Part shown: positions 15,910-23,419 of the stretch, piece by piece
Position numbering within the stretch: position 1 is the stretch's first letter
Layout: each line of letters begins with the position of its first letter
IMG/VR virus record: IMGVR_UViG_3300038701_002211
Span: 1 to 23,813 of that record
Source of the DNA: a virus
Strand: one strand, 5' to 3'
Length of the DNA stretch: 23,813 nt
Notes under the pieces: model-generated
The model's database searches: none
The model's input: the letters and a program-made list of their open reading frames with translations, nothing else
What the model was told of the DNA's origin: nothing
Position numbers and translations under genes: made by a program

Positions 15910-16962
15910 ATGTCAGAGACGACACCGAATATTGGCCTGAAGCAGCCTGTCAGCACCAACCTTCTGCGCAATGATGTGACGAAGTTCCGCGAGAACAACG
16001 TCACGCTTGATGGCCTTGTTGCGGCTTTGCAGCAGGCGCAGGCGCTCAAGGCTCCCCTCGCATCCCCCGCACTGACCGGCACGCCAACCGCGCCGAACCT
16101 GCCGGGTTCGCCGACCGATGGGCAGATCGTCAATTACAAGGCGCTCACCGACGCAATCGCTGTTGCCGTTTCCGACTTGCTCGGAGGCGCGCCCGAAGCA
16201 TTTAACACACTGAACGAGCTGCGACTTGCGCTCGGAGATGATGCAGACTTTGCGGCGACTGTGACAACAGCGCTTGCAGGCAAACTGGCACTGGATGGCT
16301 CAACTGCCATGACGGGTGATCTTCAAATCACCGGCGCAAATGACGAGCTGCGCGGCATCTTGTTCCAAACGCTTGGCAGTGACCGGGCCTTCCTCGGCCT
16401 GTCTGATGACGGTGAGTCCGGCAGCGACAGCGGGTCGAGCATTGTTCTGAAGGTGATGGATGACGCGGGGGGCGCTGCGCATACACCGCTAACGATAGAT
16501 CGTGCAACTGGCATCGTCAGTATGCCGAAGACACCTAGAATGACCGCAGGTATATCGGCGGGCGGTTATCTTGTGTGGTCTCCGGGGCAGTACGGACTTG
16601 GAACAATCCATGAGGAGATCGGCGCAGATATCTTCAGTCTAGGAGCCTCACTTGGCGGATATGACGTCGTTCATGTCAATCGTTCGGGTTGGTATGACCT
16701 CCGCGGGAGAGCCGACCTAACGACAAGTCGGAACAACGTTTTGCGGCTCATCAAGAACGGGAACACCGCAGCACAGCTTTTGGCTCTCAACTACGACGGC
16801 TCATTCACTTCGGGACGCCACGTCAATGTCGTGACCGATGCGCAACGGCATTATCTCGCAGCCGGCGATTACCTGAACTATTACGTCCCACCAGGAACCG
16901 CGGTCGAGGCTTGGCACGCTCCCGGCGTCACTCAAATCGAAGTCGAATATCTGCACGATTAG
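15910..16962 (+). CDS. Tail fibre / receptor-binding protein
   Basis: A 350-aa protein with typical fibre architecture. The N-terminus is an attachment region (residues 1-45). KAPLASPALTGTPTAP (48-62) is the well-known fibre repeat unit. LLGGAPEAFNTLNELRLALG (90-109) and KLALDGSTAMTGDLQI (125-140) are the conserved collar segments of many P2/Mu-type fibres. After about residue 205 the sequence changes to a compact beta-rich C-terminal domain (SRSGWYDLRGRADL-like, then GRHVNVVTDAQRHYLAAGDYLNYYVPPGTAVE), resembling a C1q/TNF-like jelly roll. This part should bind the host surface. The stop overlaps the AGGAG of the next gene. The C-terminal codons use more AGA, ATA and CTA than the N-terminal part, which hints at domain exchange. 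Confidence 0.88.
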   Translation: MSETTPNIGLKQPVSTNLLRNDVTKFRENNVTLDGLVAALQQAQALKAPLASPALTGTPTAPNLPGSPTDGQIVNYKALTDAIAVAVSDLLGGAPEAFNTLNELRLALGDDADFAATVTTALAGKLALDGSTAMTGDLQITGANDELRGILFQTLGSDRAFLGLSDDGESGSDSGSSIVLKVMDDAGGAAHTPLTIDRATGIVSMPKTPRMTAGISAGGYLVWSPGQYGLGTIHEEIGADIFSLGASLGGYDVVHVNRSGWYDLRGRADLTTSRNNVLRLIKNGNTAAQLLALNYDGSFTSGRHVNVVTDAQRHYLAAGDYLNYYVPPGTAVEAWHAPGVTQIEVEYLHD

Positions 16963-16970
16963 GAGATAGT

Positions 16971-17600
16971 ATGAAAACCATTTCAATCAAACTGAGCGAC
17001 GCTCAATACACCGCCTTCACTTCCGCGACCTTTGATGTTGAAGCCCACATGGTTGGCATTGCGGAGGGCTTGGCCAATAAGGCAGCCGACAAGATCATCG
17101 CGTCCGAACAAGCCCGCGTTCTTGGAACGGATGAGCAGCTTCCCGCCGATCTTGACCAGATCGTCCTTAATGCCTTCACCAACGGGCATGTGAAAACCGT
17201 TGCGGAACGCAATGCGGAGGCTGAGGCAGCCGCGACCATCGGTGAACGTCCCACAACCGATCCAGAGGAAGTGCAGCGCCAAACAGTTCTCGCCCACGCA
17301 CTCGCTCTAAAAGTCGGCATGGTCAACTCTACCCGGACAGACGGCGAAGCCGATCCGGTTACGGTCGAGGGTCTTTCTGCAATCGAGGCGCGCTACTCAC
17401 GATACATTGCGGCCTTTCTGACCGACAAAGAACTTGGCGTAGACGTGTCTGATCGTCTGGACACTGTTCGGCTCATTCGCGCTGGCGAGACGTATTTCGA
17501 AGCGGTGAATGCTGCCGCCAAAACCATCATCGACGCCGGTGATGCCGCAGACCCCGTTGCTTCAGACGGACGTTGGCCGGACCTGCCGACCGCTTCCTAA
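16971..17600 (+). CDS. Unknown protein after the tail fibre
   Basis: A 209-aa protein that I do not recognise. AGGAG at 16961-16965 precedes the ATG at 16971 by five bases; a longer in-frame start at 16911 would overlap the fibre gene and is rejected. The first 80 residues read as two helices around SDAQYTAFTSATFDVEAH. The middle (about 85-105) is a charged linker rich in Ala and Glu. The second half (about 110-195) contains a helical domain with SRYIAAFLTDKELG and LIRAGETYFEAVNAAAKTII. The slot after a fibre is often used for a fibre assembly chaperone, so that is one possibility. No trace of the known tail fibre assembly families is seen. Cytoplasmic, with no signal peptide or membrane segment. 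Confidence 0.6.
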   Translation: MKTISIKLSDAQYTAFTSATFDVEAHMVGIAEGLANKAADKIIASEQARVLGTDEQLPADLDQIVLNAFTNGHVKTVAERNAEAEAAATIGERPTTDPEEVQRQTVLAHALALKVGMVNSTRTDGEADPVTVEGLSAIEARYSRYIAAFLTDKELGVDVSDRLDTVRLIRAGETYFEAVNAAAKTIIDAGDAADPVASDGRWPDLPTAS

Positions 17601-17603
17601 CCC

Positions 17604-17990
17604 ATGTCAGCATTTACCGGCCCGCTTCAAGTCGAGTTCGGTGAAGACGGCAGAACGGCAACGCTTTTAAGCCCGCTAGTATGGGAAGTCGACGAGCTTG
17701 GCTCTGGTCGCATCGTCTGGGTGCCGGAAGGCTTCACAAGCGACGGCGCAAGCGTGCCGCGCGCCTTCTGGGCGGTTGTGCCGCCTCACGGTCATAGGGG
17801 CGTTAGAGCAGCCTTTCTGCACGATTACGGGATCGATCGCATCAAGCGGGGCGATCCCCACCCGCACATGCCGACGCGGCTTGCAGCCGATCGTCAGTAT
17901 TACCTCGCGCTTCTCGCGTGCGGGGTTGGGCCAACTATGGCCCGAACCATGTTCCTGAGCGTTCGCGCTCGGAGCCTTGGGCTGGTCTGA
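17604..17990 (+). CDS. DUF1353 domain protein
   Basis: A 128-aa protein with the complete DUF1353 signature: VPEGFTSDGASVPRAFWAVV (about 40-59), a Gly/His turn (PPHGHRG), and RAAFLHDYGIDR (about 68-79) with the conserved His-Asp pair. The family is common in phage and prophage genomes, and its biochemical function is unknown to me. The conserved Asp, Ser, His and Asp residues make an enzyme conceivable, but nothing here proves it. It lies between an unknown gene and the sheath, outside the usual P2 tail plan, so it may be an accessory gene. The start at 17604 follows the preceding stop by three bases and has a weak ribosome site (CTAACCC). Confidence 0.85.
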   Translation: MSAFTGPLQVEFGEDGRTATLLSPLVWEVDELGSGRIVWVPEGFTSDGASVPRAFWAVVPPHGHRGVRAAFLHDYGIDRIKRGDPHPHMPTRLAADRQYYLALLACGVGPTMARTMFLSVRARSLGLV

Positions 17991-18006
17991 CCCCATCAGG
18001 CCAAAT

Positions 18007-18020
18007 TGAGCTTCGGCTCA
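18007..18020 (+). other. UUCG-loop hairpin upstream of sheath gene
   Basis: TGAGC pairs with GCTCA around a TTCG loop, the C(UUCG)G arrangement known for extra stability. It lies in the 66-base gap between the DUF1353 and sheath genes. No T-run follows, so it is not a classic terminator. It could be an RNA processing or stability element at the start of the tail-shaft genes. I found no convincing -35/-10 pair and no P2-type TGT-N12-ACA activator site in the gap. Confidence 0.4.
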
Positions 18021-18056
18021 TCCTCAAAATCCACCGCAATTTTTAGGAGATTGCAC

Positions 18057-19505
18057 ATGACCGAGCTACAAGCCGGCATTAAACATATCCGTGACGGTGT
18101 TGAGCCTCAGGTCATCAACACGGCGGATATGAGCGTCATCGGAATCATCGGCACAGCTCCTGCTGCGGATGACTCTATTTTCCCGCTCAATACGCCTATT
18201 CAGGTTGACGCGAGCGACAAGTTCAAACTCTTGGGCTTAGGCACGACTGGCACTCTGCCTGATGCCATCAAGGCGGGAACCCGCAATGTCGTGGTGCGCG
18301 TTGAAGACGACGCCTCTGCCGCCACCGTCATCGGGAATATGCTTGGCTCTCAGGCAGCAGGTAGCGGCGTGTGGGCATTTCTCGACGCTACGGATGACCT
18401 TGGCATCACGCCTCGGCTTCTGATCGCGCCTGGCTACACTTCACAAGCTGCTGCTGGCTTGGTCTCGATCAATGTCGCAAATGGCGGCGAAGGCTACACG
18501 AGCGCAACGATCGCCCTGAGCGGTGGGGATGGCACCGGCGCCACGGCTGAGGCCATCATCGTTGATGGTGAGATCGTGACAATCGCACTGACATCGGCCG
18601 GCACTGGCTACACATCGGCGCCCACGATCACCATCACGGGTGACGGCTCCGGCGCTGCAGCGACAGCTGTTCACTCAACAGCGGGTAATGCCGTCTGCGC
18701 GATCATGCCAACGATTTGCCGGAAGCTGAGTGCTATCTTCCTGCCCGAAGGCCCGACTGACAGCCGAGCGAATGCGCTGACATGGCTTGAAGCTCTTCCT
18801 GCGTCTGAGTTCATCGCGCACCCGCTCCGCCAGACGGTTACTGTGCAGTCGGGATCAAGCCTTGTTGAAAAACCGGCATCTCCATTTGTGGTCGCTGGTT
18901 GGGTCAATCGCGATGCTGAGACAGATGGCGTTCCAACTCGAGCCGCAGCAAATATGCCGTTGGAGGGTATTGTGGGTGTGACGCCATCAATCCCGTTCGA
19001 CATCACAGATGGCTCAAGCCTTGGTCAGCAGGATCTGGAAAAATCTTTCGGCATCATTGTTCAGGGGCAGACTGGTAGCGCGACGACGCTCACGGACAAG
19101 GGCTTTTCGTTTTGGGGAACCGACACGCTGTCGGAATCCAGCGAGTTCAAATTCGCGAACGTGCTGCGAATGCGGCTCTTCATCCACCTCACGCAGGTTC
19201 GGACGGTCCGGGTTTATCTTGGCAAATTCAACATTACGACCCAAACGGTGCAGGCGATCCTGAACACAATGAAGAGCCAGCTCTCTCAACTGAAAGCTCA
19301 GGAATACATTCTTGATTACCGTCTGAACTTCAATCCCGACCACAACCTGCCAGGCGAACTCCGCGCCGGGCAGATCGACACGATAATCAATGTCGAAGAA
19401 CCGCCCGTTCTCAAGAAAATGATCATCCGCTCGCGTCGTTATGAACAGGCTCTGACAGCACTTTCTCAGACCATCTCAACGCGCCTGCGCACGTTCGTGA
19501 ACTAA
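18057..19505 (+). CDS. FI: Tail sheath protein with inserted repeat domain
   Basis: A 482-aa contractile sheath subunit (P2 FI is 396 aa). Its rings surround the tube and shorten on injection. Typical sheath parts are the N-terminal HIRDGVEPQVI arm and SVIGIIGTAP (26-35), RLLIAPG (120-126), and the C-terminal core FANVLRMRLFIHLTQ (366-380) with DYRLNFNPDHN and GELRAGQIDTIINVEEPP. Between RLLIAPG and the helix NAVCAIMPTICRKLSAIF lies an insertion (about 137-206) of two Gly-rich repeats, GEGYTSATIALSGGDGTGATA and GTGYTSAPTITITGDGSGAAA. The ATG at 18057 has AGGAGA seven bases upstream; a TTG start at 18006 would run through the hairpin and is rejected. The tube gene follows 19 bases later. Confidence 0.93.
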   Translation: MTELQAGIKHIRDGVEPQVINTADMSVIGIIGTAPAADDSIFPLNTPIQVDASDKFKLLGLGTTGTLPDAIKAGTRNVVVRVEDDASAATVIGNMLGSQAAGSGVWAFLDATDDLGITPRLLIAPGYTSQAAAGLVSINVANGGEGYTSATIALSGGDGTGATAEAIIVDGEIVTIALTSAGTGYTSAPTITITGDGSGAAATAVHSTAGNAVCAIMPTICRKLSAIFLPEGPTDSRANALTWLEALPASEFIAHPLRQTVTVQSGSSLVEKPASPFVVAGWVNRDAETDGVPTRAAANMPLEGIVGVTPSIPFDITDGSSLGQQDLEKSFGIIVQGQTGSATTLTDKGFSFWGTDTLSESSEFKFANVLRMRLFIHLTQVRTVRVYLGKFNITTQTVQAILNTMKSQLSQLKAQEYILDYRLNFNPDHNLPGELRAGQIDTIINVEEPPVLKKMIIRSRRYEQALTALSQTISTRLRTFVN

Positions 19506-19524
19506 TCCCGAAAGGATCATTCTG

Positions 19525-20064
19525 ATGAAAAATTCACACCTGACTCTGACGGGCGTATCGCTGTATTGCGGTGATGCAGATCCGAACGATGCAATCTACC
19601 TCACATTGAAATCCATCCAGCTTCCCGATCTTCAGGAGAAGATGATTGAGATCTCCGGTGCAGGCGCCCCGATGGATTTCGAGGCCGGCACCCGCCAAAT
19701 GAACGCCCTGATGCTGTCGTTCTCGCTCCACGGCTTCAATCCAAACGTGGATAAGCACTTCATGTCGCCGACCGGAAAGCGCTTGAAATACACCATCCGC
19801 GGAAACCTCTACGACTCTCGCGAGCAGGTTGACCAATCCTACGTGGGTGTTGTCGAGGGCCGGATGACGAAGGCGACCCCATCGCAGTTTGAGCGATCGT
19901 CCGGGACAGATTTTGACTATGAAGTCCGCAGCATCTCGTCATACGAATACTCCATCAATGGTGGCGAGAAATTCTATAGCAACCTTTTCGAAGGCCCGGC
20001 TGCCACCCGCGTTGATGGCGTTCCTGTCCATCAGGATTTCGCCGCAAACTTGGGGCTTCTGTAA
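19525..20064 (+). CDS. FII: Major tail tube protein
   Basis: A 179-aa tube subunit of the P2 FII family (P2 FII is 172 aa). Stacked hexamers form the inner pipe for DNA. Family landmarks are ISLPDLQEKMIEISGAG-like sequence near 29-46 (QLPDLQEKMIEISGAGAPM), FSLHGFNPNVDKHF (about 66-79), the middle hairpin IRGNLYDSREQ (about 90-100), the VEGRMTKATPSQFERSS segment (about 110-126) and YEVRSISSYEYSINGGEKFY (about 132-151). AAAGGA lies nine bases before the ATG. It directly follows the sheath and precedes the chaperone gene, the usual order in P2-like tails. Confidence 0.93.
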   Translation: MKNSHLTLTGVSLYCGDADPNDAIYLTLKSIQLPDLQEKMIEISGAGAPMDFEAGTRQMNALMLSFSLHGFNPNVDKHFMSPTGKRLKYTIRGNLYDSREQVDQSYVGVVEGRMTKATPSQFERSSGTDFDYEVRSISSYEYSINGGEKFYSNLFEGPAATRVDGVPVHQDFAANLGLL

Positions 20065-20067
20065 ATC

Positions 20068-20439
20068 ATGGAAAACCCTGAGGTTGAGCAAAATGATGAC
20101 GGGCCGAAAGTGGCCCGCATTGTTTCCAAAACGCCGCGCGAGAAGACCGTCAATTTGTCGTGGCCGGTGGAGTTTGATGGCAAGCTCTATGAATCCGTCA
20201 CCATCAAGCGCATCAGCGGTAAAGAGGTTAGGGACTATTTCGAGCTTTTGGCGGATGAAGATAACGAGGGGGATGTCATCCCTCCATTTCTGGAAAACAT
20301 CCCGCAAGAAGTCTGGGACTGTCTGGATGACGACGATCGCTTCCTCATCGAGGAGCAGTCTGAGGATTTTATGCCCCGGCGATTGAAGGCTTTGATTCAA
20401 TCCGCCCCTGGAACATCGAGCGATACGCCGGAATCGTAG
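20068..20439 (+). CDS. E: Tail assembly chaperone E
   Basis: A 123-aa protein in the position of the tail assembly chaperone between tube and tape measure. These proteins coat the tape measure before the tube polymerises around it. The middle VNLSWPVEFDGKLYESVTIK-like stretch (about 29-48), followed by RISGKEVRDYFELL (about 48-61), fits the Mu gp41/P2 E type of chaperone (P2 E is 91 aa). The N-terminus is acidic and disordered. The C-terminus after DFMPRRLKAL is short and Ser/Thr-rich. The -1 frame below this tail is open and protein-like, so a longer E+E' form is expected. The weak ribosome site suggests coupling to the tube gene. Confidence 0.85.
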   Translation: MENPEVEQNDDGPKVARIVSKTPREKTVNLSWPVEFDGKLYESVTIKRISGKEVRDYFELLADEDNEGDVIPPFLENIPQEVWDCLDDDDRFLIEEQSEDFMPRRLKALIQSAPGTSSDTPES

Positions 20440-20603
20440 CCAAAGCATTCTCCACTCCGATCATGGATGTTCTGGGGTGGGACTATTTTCGCATCATCCG
20501 GCTTCTGGCTGATGCGCTGAATTCTGAGCGTGGGTTCTATGTTCAAGATCCCGCGCCAGAAGCCCTTCGCAAACGAGGTATTGGACTGTGGCACGCACGC
20601 TAG
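20068..20603 (+). CDS. Chaperone fusion E+E' by predicted -1 frameshift
   Basis: The -1 frame is open from 20364 (after TGA at 20361-20363) to TAG at 20601-20603, past the E stop. Its sequence looks like real protein: PWNIERYAGIVAKAFSTP, then IMDVLGWDYFRIIRLLADAL, and it ends GIGLWHAR. It has no good start of its own; the ATG at 20463 lacks a ribosome site. Slippage would give about 178 aa (P2 E+E' is 142). Two places suit a one-base slip on a single tRNA: TTTT at 20367-20370 (codon TTT before ATG) and CCCC at 20405-20408 (codon CCT). Neither is a classic heptamer such as T-TTT-TTG. A nearby downstream RNA structure was not worked out. The fusion overlaps the tape measure start by 16 bases. 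Confidence 0.7.
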
Positions 20604-22771
20604 TCGGCGAACTTATTCTTACGGCTCAGGACAAGATGAGCCCGAAAGCAAGGGCGGCAGCGGACACGACCATTTCCGCTCTGAACCGGATTGATAGACG
20701 CGCGGCAGCCCTCGGTCGCGCGAGCTGGGGCGCTGGCTTCCAAACCCAGCTACAAAAACTCCGCCTTTCGACCACCGATATGCGAAAGGTTGAGACCTCT
20801 TGGAATCAGCTGATTGCTAATCTGGACAAAAACAACATTCGCGGTGCGATGCGAAAGCAGAACATCTCGAACTGGAAAACCTCGACGGTTTCTCACTTTG
20901 GTGCAGTTAAGGCAGCGGCCCGAGACGCTGAAGAGCGTCAAGTTGCGATGTTCCGTACTGTGGAAAAAGAGGCCAGAGCGCACCAACAGCGTATGAAAAA
21001 AATCAACGATTCCCTTGCGACATCCGTGCGCCCTGCGCTCGTTGCCTTTGGCGCTTACACTGGCGTTTATGCAGGTGGCCTTGCTGCACGCTTCGCAGCC
21101 CATGCAGGCGGCTCGAGAATGCGAGAACTTTACCGCCAAGACACGGGCGGCTTGAACGAACTCGAGCAGGAAAAGATCACAAGCCGCTCGCTAGATCTCG
21201 GGCGCAAATACCCGTCCATGAACACTGTCGAAATCATGGAGCTATTTCGTGTCACCCGGAACCTCATGGGCGACGTGGACCGTGCCAGCGCAATCATTGA
21301 AGAGCTCGTAAAATCCTACATCGCGATCCAGTCAGCGCAGGGAACAAACGTCGCTGACAGCGCTCTCGCAAAAGTCCTACGCGGTATCGACAATCTCGGC
21401 CTGAACAAAGATGGCAAGGCCGGCGAAGATCTTGTGATCAGCACACTTGATGCACTCACTCGAGCTGCGCAGGTCGAAGGTGTCGACTTCGCTGTGGAGA
21501 GTATTCTGCAATTTGCCAGACGGTCCAAAGTTGCAGGCCCAGCAATGGATTCAGAATTTATCGGTGCAGTCGCGCCAGCCCTCATTCAAGACTCCGGTGC
21601 AGACCAAGCAGGCAACGCTCTCGCCATGGTCTTTAAATCCTTCGCCATCGGCAATGGCACAAACACCGCCTCCAAACGCAATCGCGAGGCCCGGAAAGCC
21701 ATTGGCATTCTTTCGGATGACGGCCGCACTGTGATCGAAAGCGATATGCTCGGCAAAAACCCCTACGACTGGGTGAAGCAAATACTTGTGCCCGCCCTGA
21801 AAAATTCAGGGGTCGATATGGGCAATCCAACGGAGATTGCAAAGGAAGTTGGCAAGCTGACCGGCAACACCAACGCTTCAGGCATCCTCACCCGCATGAT
21901 CACCCAGCAAGAGCAGATAGACCGATCCATTCGCCAATATCGTGGGGCCGTGGGAATCGATGACGCCATCAATGCCCGCAATAAAGACCCATTCGTGGCG
22001 TTCTCAGGCCTCACATCTGCACTTCAGAACTTATCGGCAGCGGTTCTGCCAATGGAGACGATCACAAGCGGCTTGAACTCACTCACGGACGGCCTGAACA
22101 GTCTTGCGGGTATCTTTGAAGGCGATAGCACCCTCGCCAAATTGGGAGCTGTTGCGGGCATCGGTGGGGCAGGCTTTGCCGCCTATAAAGGCGGCAAGGG
22201 CATTGTCGGACTGATCGCGGCCGGGCCAGAACTTCGCCAAGCAGCGCAAGAATTAAAAGCCGCAGCGAGATCAATGGACGGCAGCGATGGCAAGAACAAG
22301 AAGAGCAATAGCAAGGGCTGGGGGCCGATCGCAGGATATGGTGCCGCTCTACTTGCTTGGCTGGGAATGGAAGCGGGAAAGCAGTATCTGGCGCAGGGCA
22401 ACCGCGACCGTATTTCGCACATGAACAAGGTCCGCCCAACAGGCAACGGGCCTACTCAGCCCACCGTGCACTCATACCGCGGAGCTGAATCAGCATCGAT
22501 GTCGGCTCTTTCCAAAAATGGCATGGAGATCGACGATTATAGAGATGCCTGGCGCCACAAAGACATTCCTACTGAAGAGATCCGGCAAGCCGCGCAGTTG
22601 GTGAAAAGGCTCGACACAACCGTCACGCCGAATGTTCAGACAGCTGCCATCGATGCTGCCCAAGGCAAAGCGGAGAAGCTGCTTAACACCCTTCGCCAGA
22701 TCGGGCCAACGCTCGCTCAGAGTTCAAGCTCAATAGACAATGCGTTTTCTGATGTGGGGGCAGCGCCGTAA
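20588..22771 (+). CDS. T: Tail tape measure protein
   Basis: A 727-aa tape measure that sets tail length and is expelled during injection (P2 T is 815 aa). The GTG start has GAGG nine bases upstream. The N-terminal 140 residues are charged and helical. Three hydrophobic, Gly/Ala-rich segments lie near residues 147-175, 514-548 and 577-601, as expected for parts that insert into the host membrane. The section SRSLDLGRKYPSMNTVEIM (about 199-217) matches the tape-measure core shared by many contractile and non-contractile phages. If about 1.5 angstroms of tail per residue applies, the tail would be roughly 110 nm. No lysozyme or peptidase domain is visible. The E' frame ends inside the first codons. 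Confidence 0.93.
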   Translation: MARTLVGELILTAQDKMSPKARAAADTTISALNRIDRRAAALGRASWGAGFQTQLQKLRLSTTDMRKVETSWNQLIANLDKNNIRGAMRKQNISNWKTSTVSHFGAVKAAARDAEERQVAMFRTVEKEARAHQQRMKKINDSLATSVRPALVAFGAYTGVYAGGLAARFAAHAGGSRMRELYRQDTGGLNELEQEKITSRSLDLGRKYPSMNTVEIMELFRVTRNLMGDVDRASAIIEELVKSYIAIQSAQGTNVADSALAKVLRGIDNLGLNKDGKAGEDLVISTLDALTRAAQVEGVDFAVESILQFARRSKVAGPAMDSEFIGAVAPALIQDSGADQAGNALAMVFKSFAIGNGTNTASKRNREARKAIGILSDDGRTVIESDMLGKNPYDWVKQILVPALKNSGVDMGNPTEIAKEVGKLTGNTNASGILTRMITQQEQIDRSIRQYRGAVGIDDAINARNKDPFVAFSGLTSALQNLSAAVLPMETITSGLNSLTDGLNSLAGIFEGDSTLAKLGAVAGIGGAGFAAYKGGKGIVGLIAAGPELRQAAQELKAAARSMDGSDGKNKKSNSKGWGPIAGYGAALLAWLGMEAGKQYLAQGNRDRISHMNKVRPTGNGPTQPTVHSYRGAESASMSALSKNGMEIDDYRDAWRHKDIPTEEIRQAAQLVKRLDTTVTPNVQTAAIDAAQGKAEKLLNTLRQIGPTLAQSSSSIDNAFSDVGAAP

Positions 22772-23187
22772 TGCTTTACGCTCTTGGTCCGGTTCTCTTT
22801 GACATAAAAGTCAATCCTCGGTCGGTCGAGGAGTCCGAAGAGAGCGCATTTGCCGTCCATGAGGTGGTTGGGACAGGGCCGGTCTATGAAGACATGGGTG
22901 AAGGGCAGGCGACCTTCTCCCTGTCGGGCAAGATCTACCCCGAAGAGTTCGGTGGCTTGGCTGGCATTACGGCGCTGAAGGCGGCTCGTGTGGCCAAGAC
23001 TCCGGTACCCCTCATTCGCGGTGATTTTGTTCCACAAGGTTGGTTCCTCATCAATTCACTTCGCGCAGGCCACGGCATGATCAACGAATGGGGCGTAGGT
23101 CGAGAAGTCGACTTCGAGGTCGAATTGTTCCGCACTTCCACGCCCGGCGCGGGACAGGCCGCAAGCATATTGAGGTTATTCGGATGA
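22771..23187 (+). CDS. U: Tail protein U
   Basis: A 138-aa protein of the P2 gpU family (P2 U is 159 aa), which acts near the tail tip and is needed for tail completion. Typical features are the opening MLYALGPVLFDIK, the core strands ATFSLSGKIYPEEFGGLAGI (about 50-69), and the late part IRGDFVPQGWFLINSLR with a GVGREVDFEVEL strand. The start overlaps the tape measure stop by one base (TAATG) and the end overlaps X by four (ATGA), so T, U and X are probably translated as a coupled set. Confidence 0.92.
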   Translation: MLYALGPVLFDIKVNPRSVEESEESAFAVHEVVGTGPVYEDMGEGQATFSLSGKIYPEEFGGLAGITALKAARVAKTPVPLIRGDFVPQGWFLINSLRAGHGMINEWGVGREVDFEVELFRTSTPGAGQAASILRLFG

Positions 23188-23417
23188 GCCCATTTATCAT
23201 CGCAACCCCATCGTATGCAGGGCAATCTCTCCCGAGTTTAATTTGGGCCACGCTGCAGCGCCAGCCGTCCGGGCTTTATGAGGAGGTATTAGACCGTCAG
23301 CCCGAACTGGCTGATATGGAGGATGGCCTCCCACTCGGCACTGAGGTCCGGATTTATGCTGAAGAAGCTGTCGAGCCGAAGGCCGCGGCGCAAACCGTAA
23401 TTCGCCTCTGGGACTGA
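23184..23417 (+). CDS. X: Tail protein X (LysM-like)
   Basis: A 77-aa protein of the P2 gpX family (P2 X is 67 aa), a small LysM-like protein between U and D. The family pattern is visible: GQSLPSLIW near the start, the helix GLYEEVLDRQPELADM (about 31-46) and GLPLGTEVRIYAEEA (about 49-63), where P2-type members read L-P-x-G-x-x-V-x-L-P. The ATG at 23184 forms an ATGA overlap with U. A longer frame from 23040 is rejected because it would lie inside U. It probably helps position the spike or hub at the tail tip. Confidence 0.9.
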   Translation: MSPFIIATPSYAGQSLPSLIWATLQRQPSGLYEEVLDRQPELADMEDGLPLGTEVRIYAEEAVEPKAAAQTVIRLWD

Positions 23418-23419
23418 CT

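Noticed and set aside
18006-18056. TTG start extending the sheath by 17 residues
   Set aside because: The extension would cover the UUCG hairpin and the AGGAGA ribosome site, and it bears no resemblance to sheath N-termini. The ATG at 18057 is well placed.
20463-20603. Separate 46-codon gene starting at ATG 20463
   Set aside because: There is no ribosome site before it, and protein-like sequence of the same frame begins at least 60 bases upstream, so a frameshift extension of E explains it better.
23040-23183. Longer start for tail protein X
   Set aside because: It lies inside gene U in another frame. The ATGA overlap at 23184 gives the normal X length.
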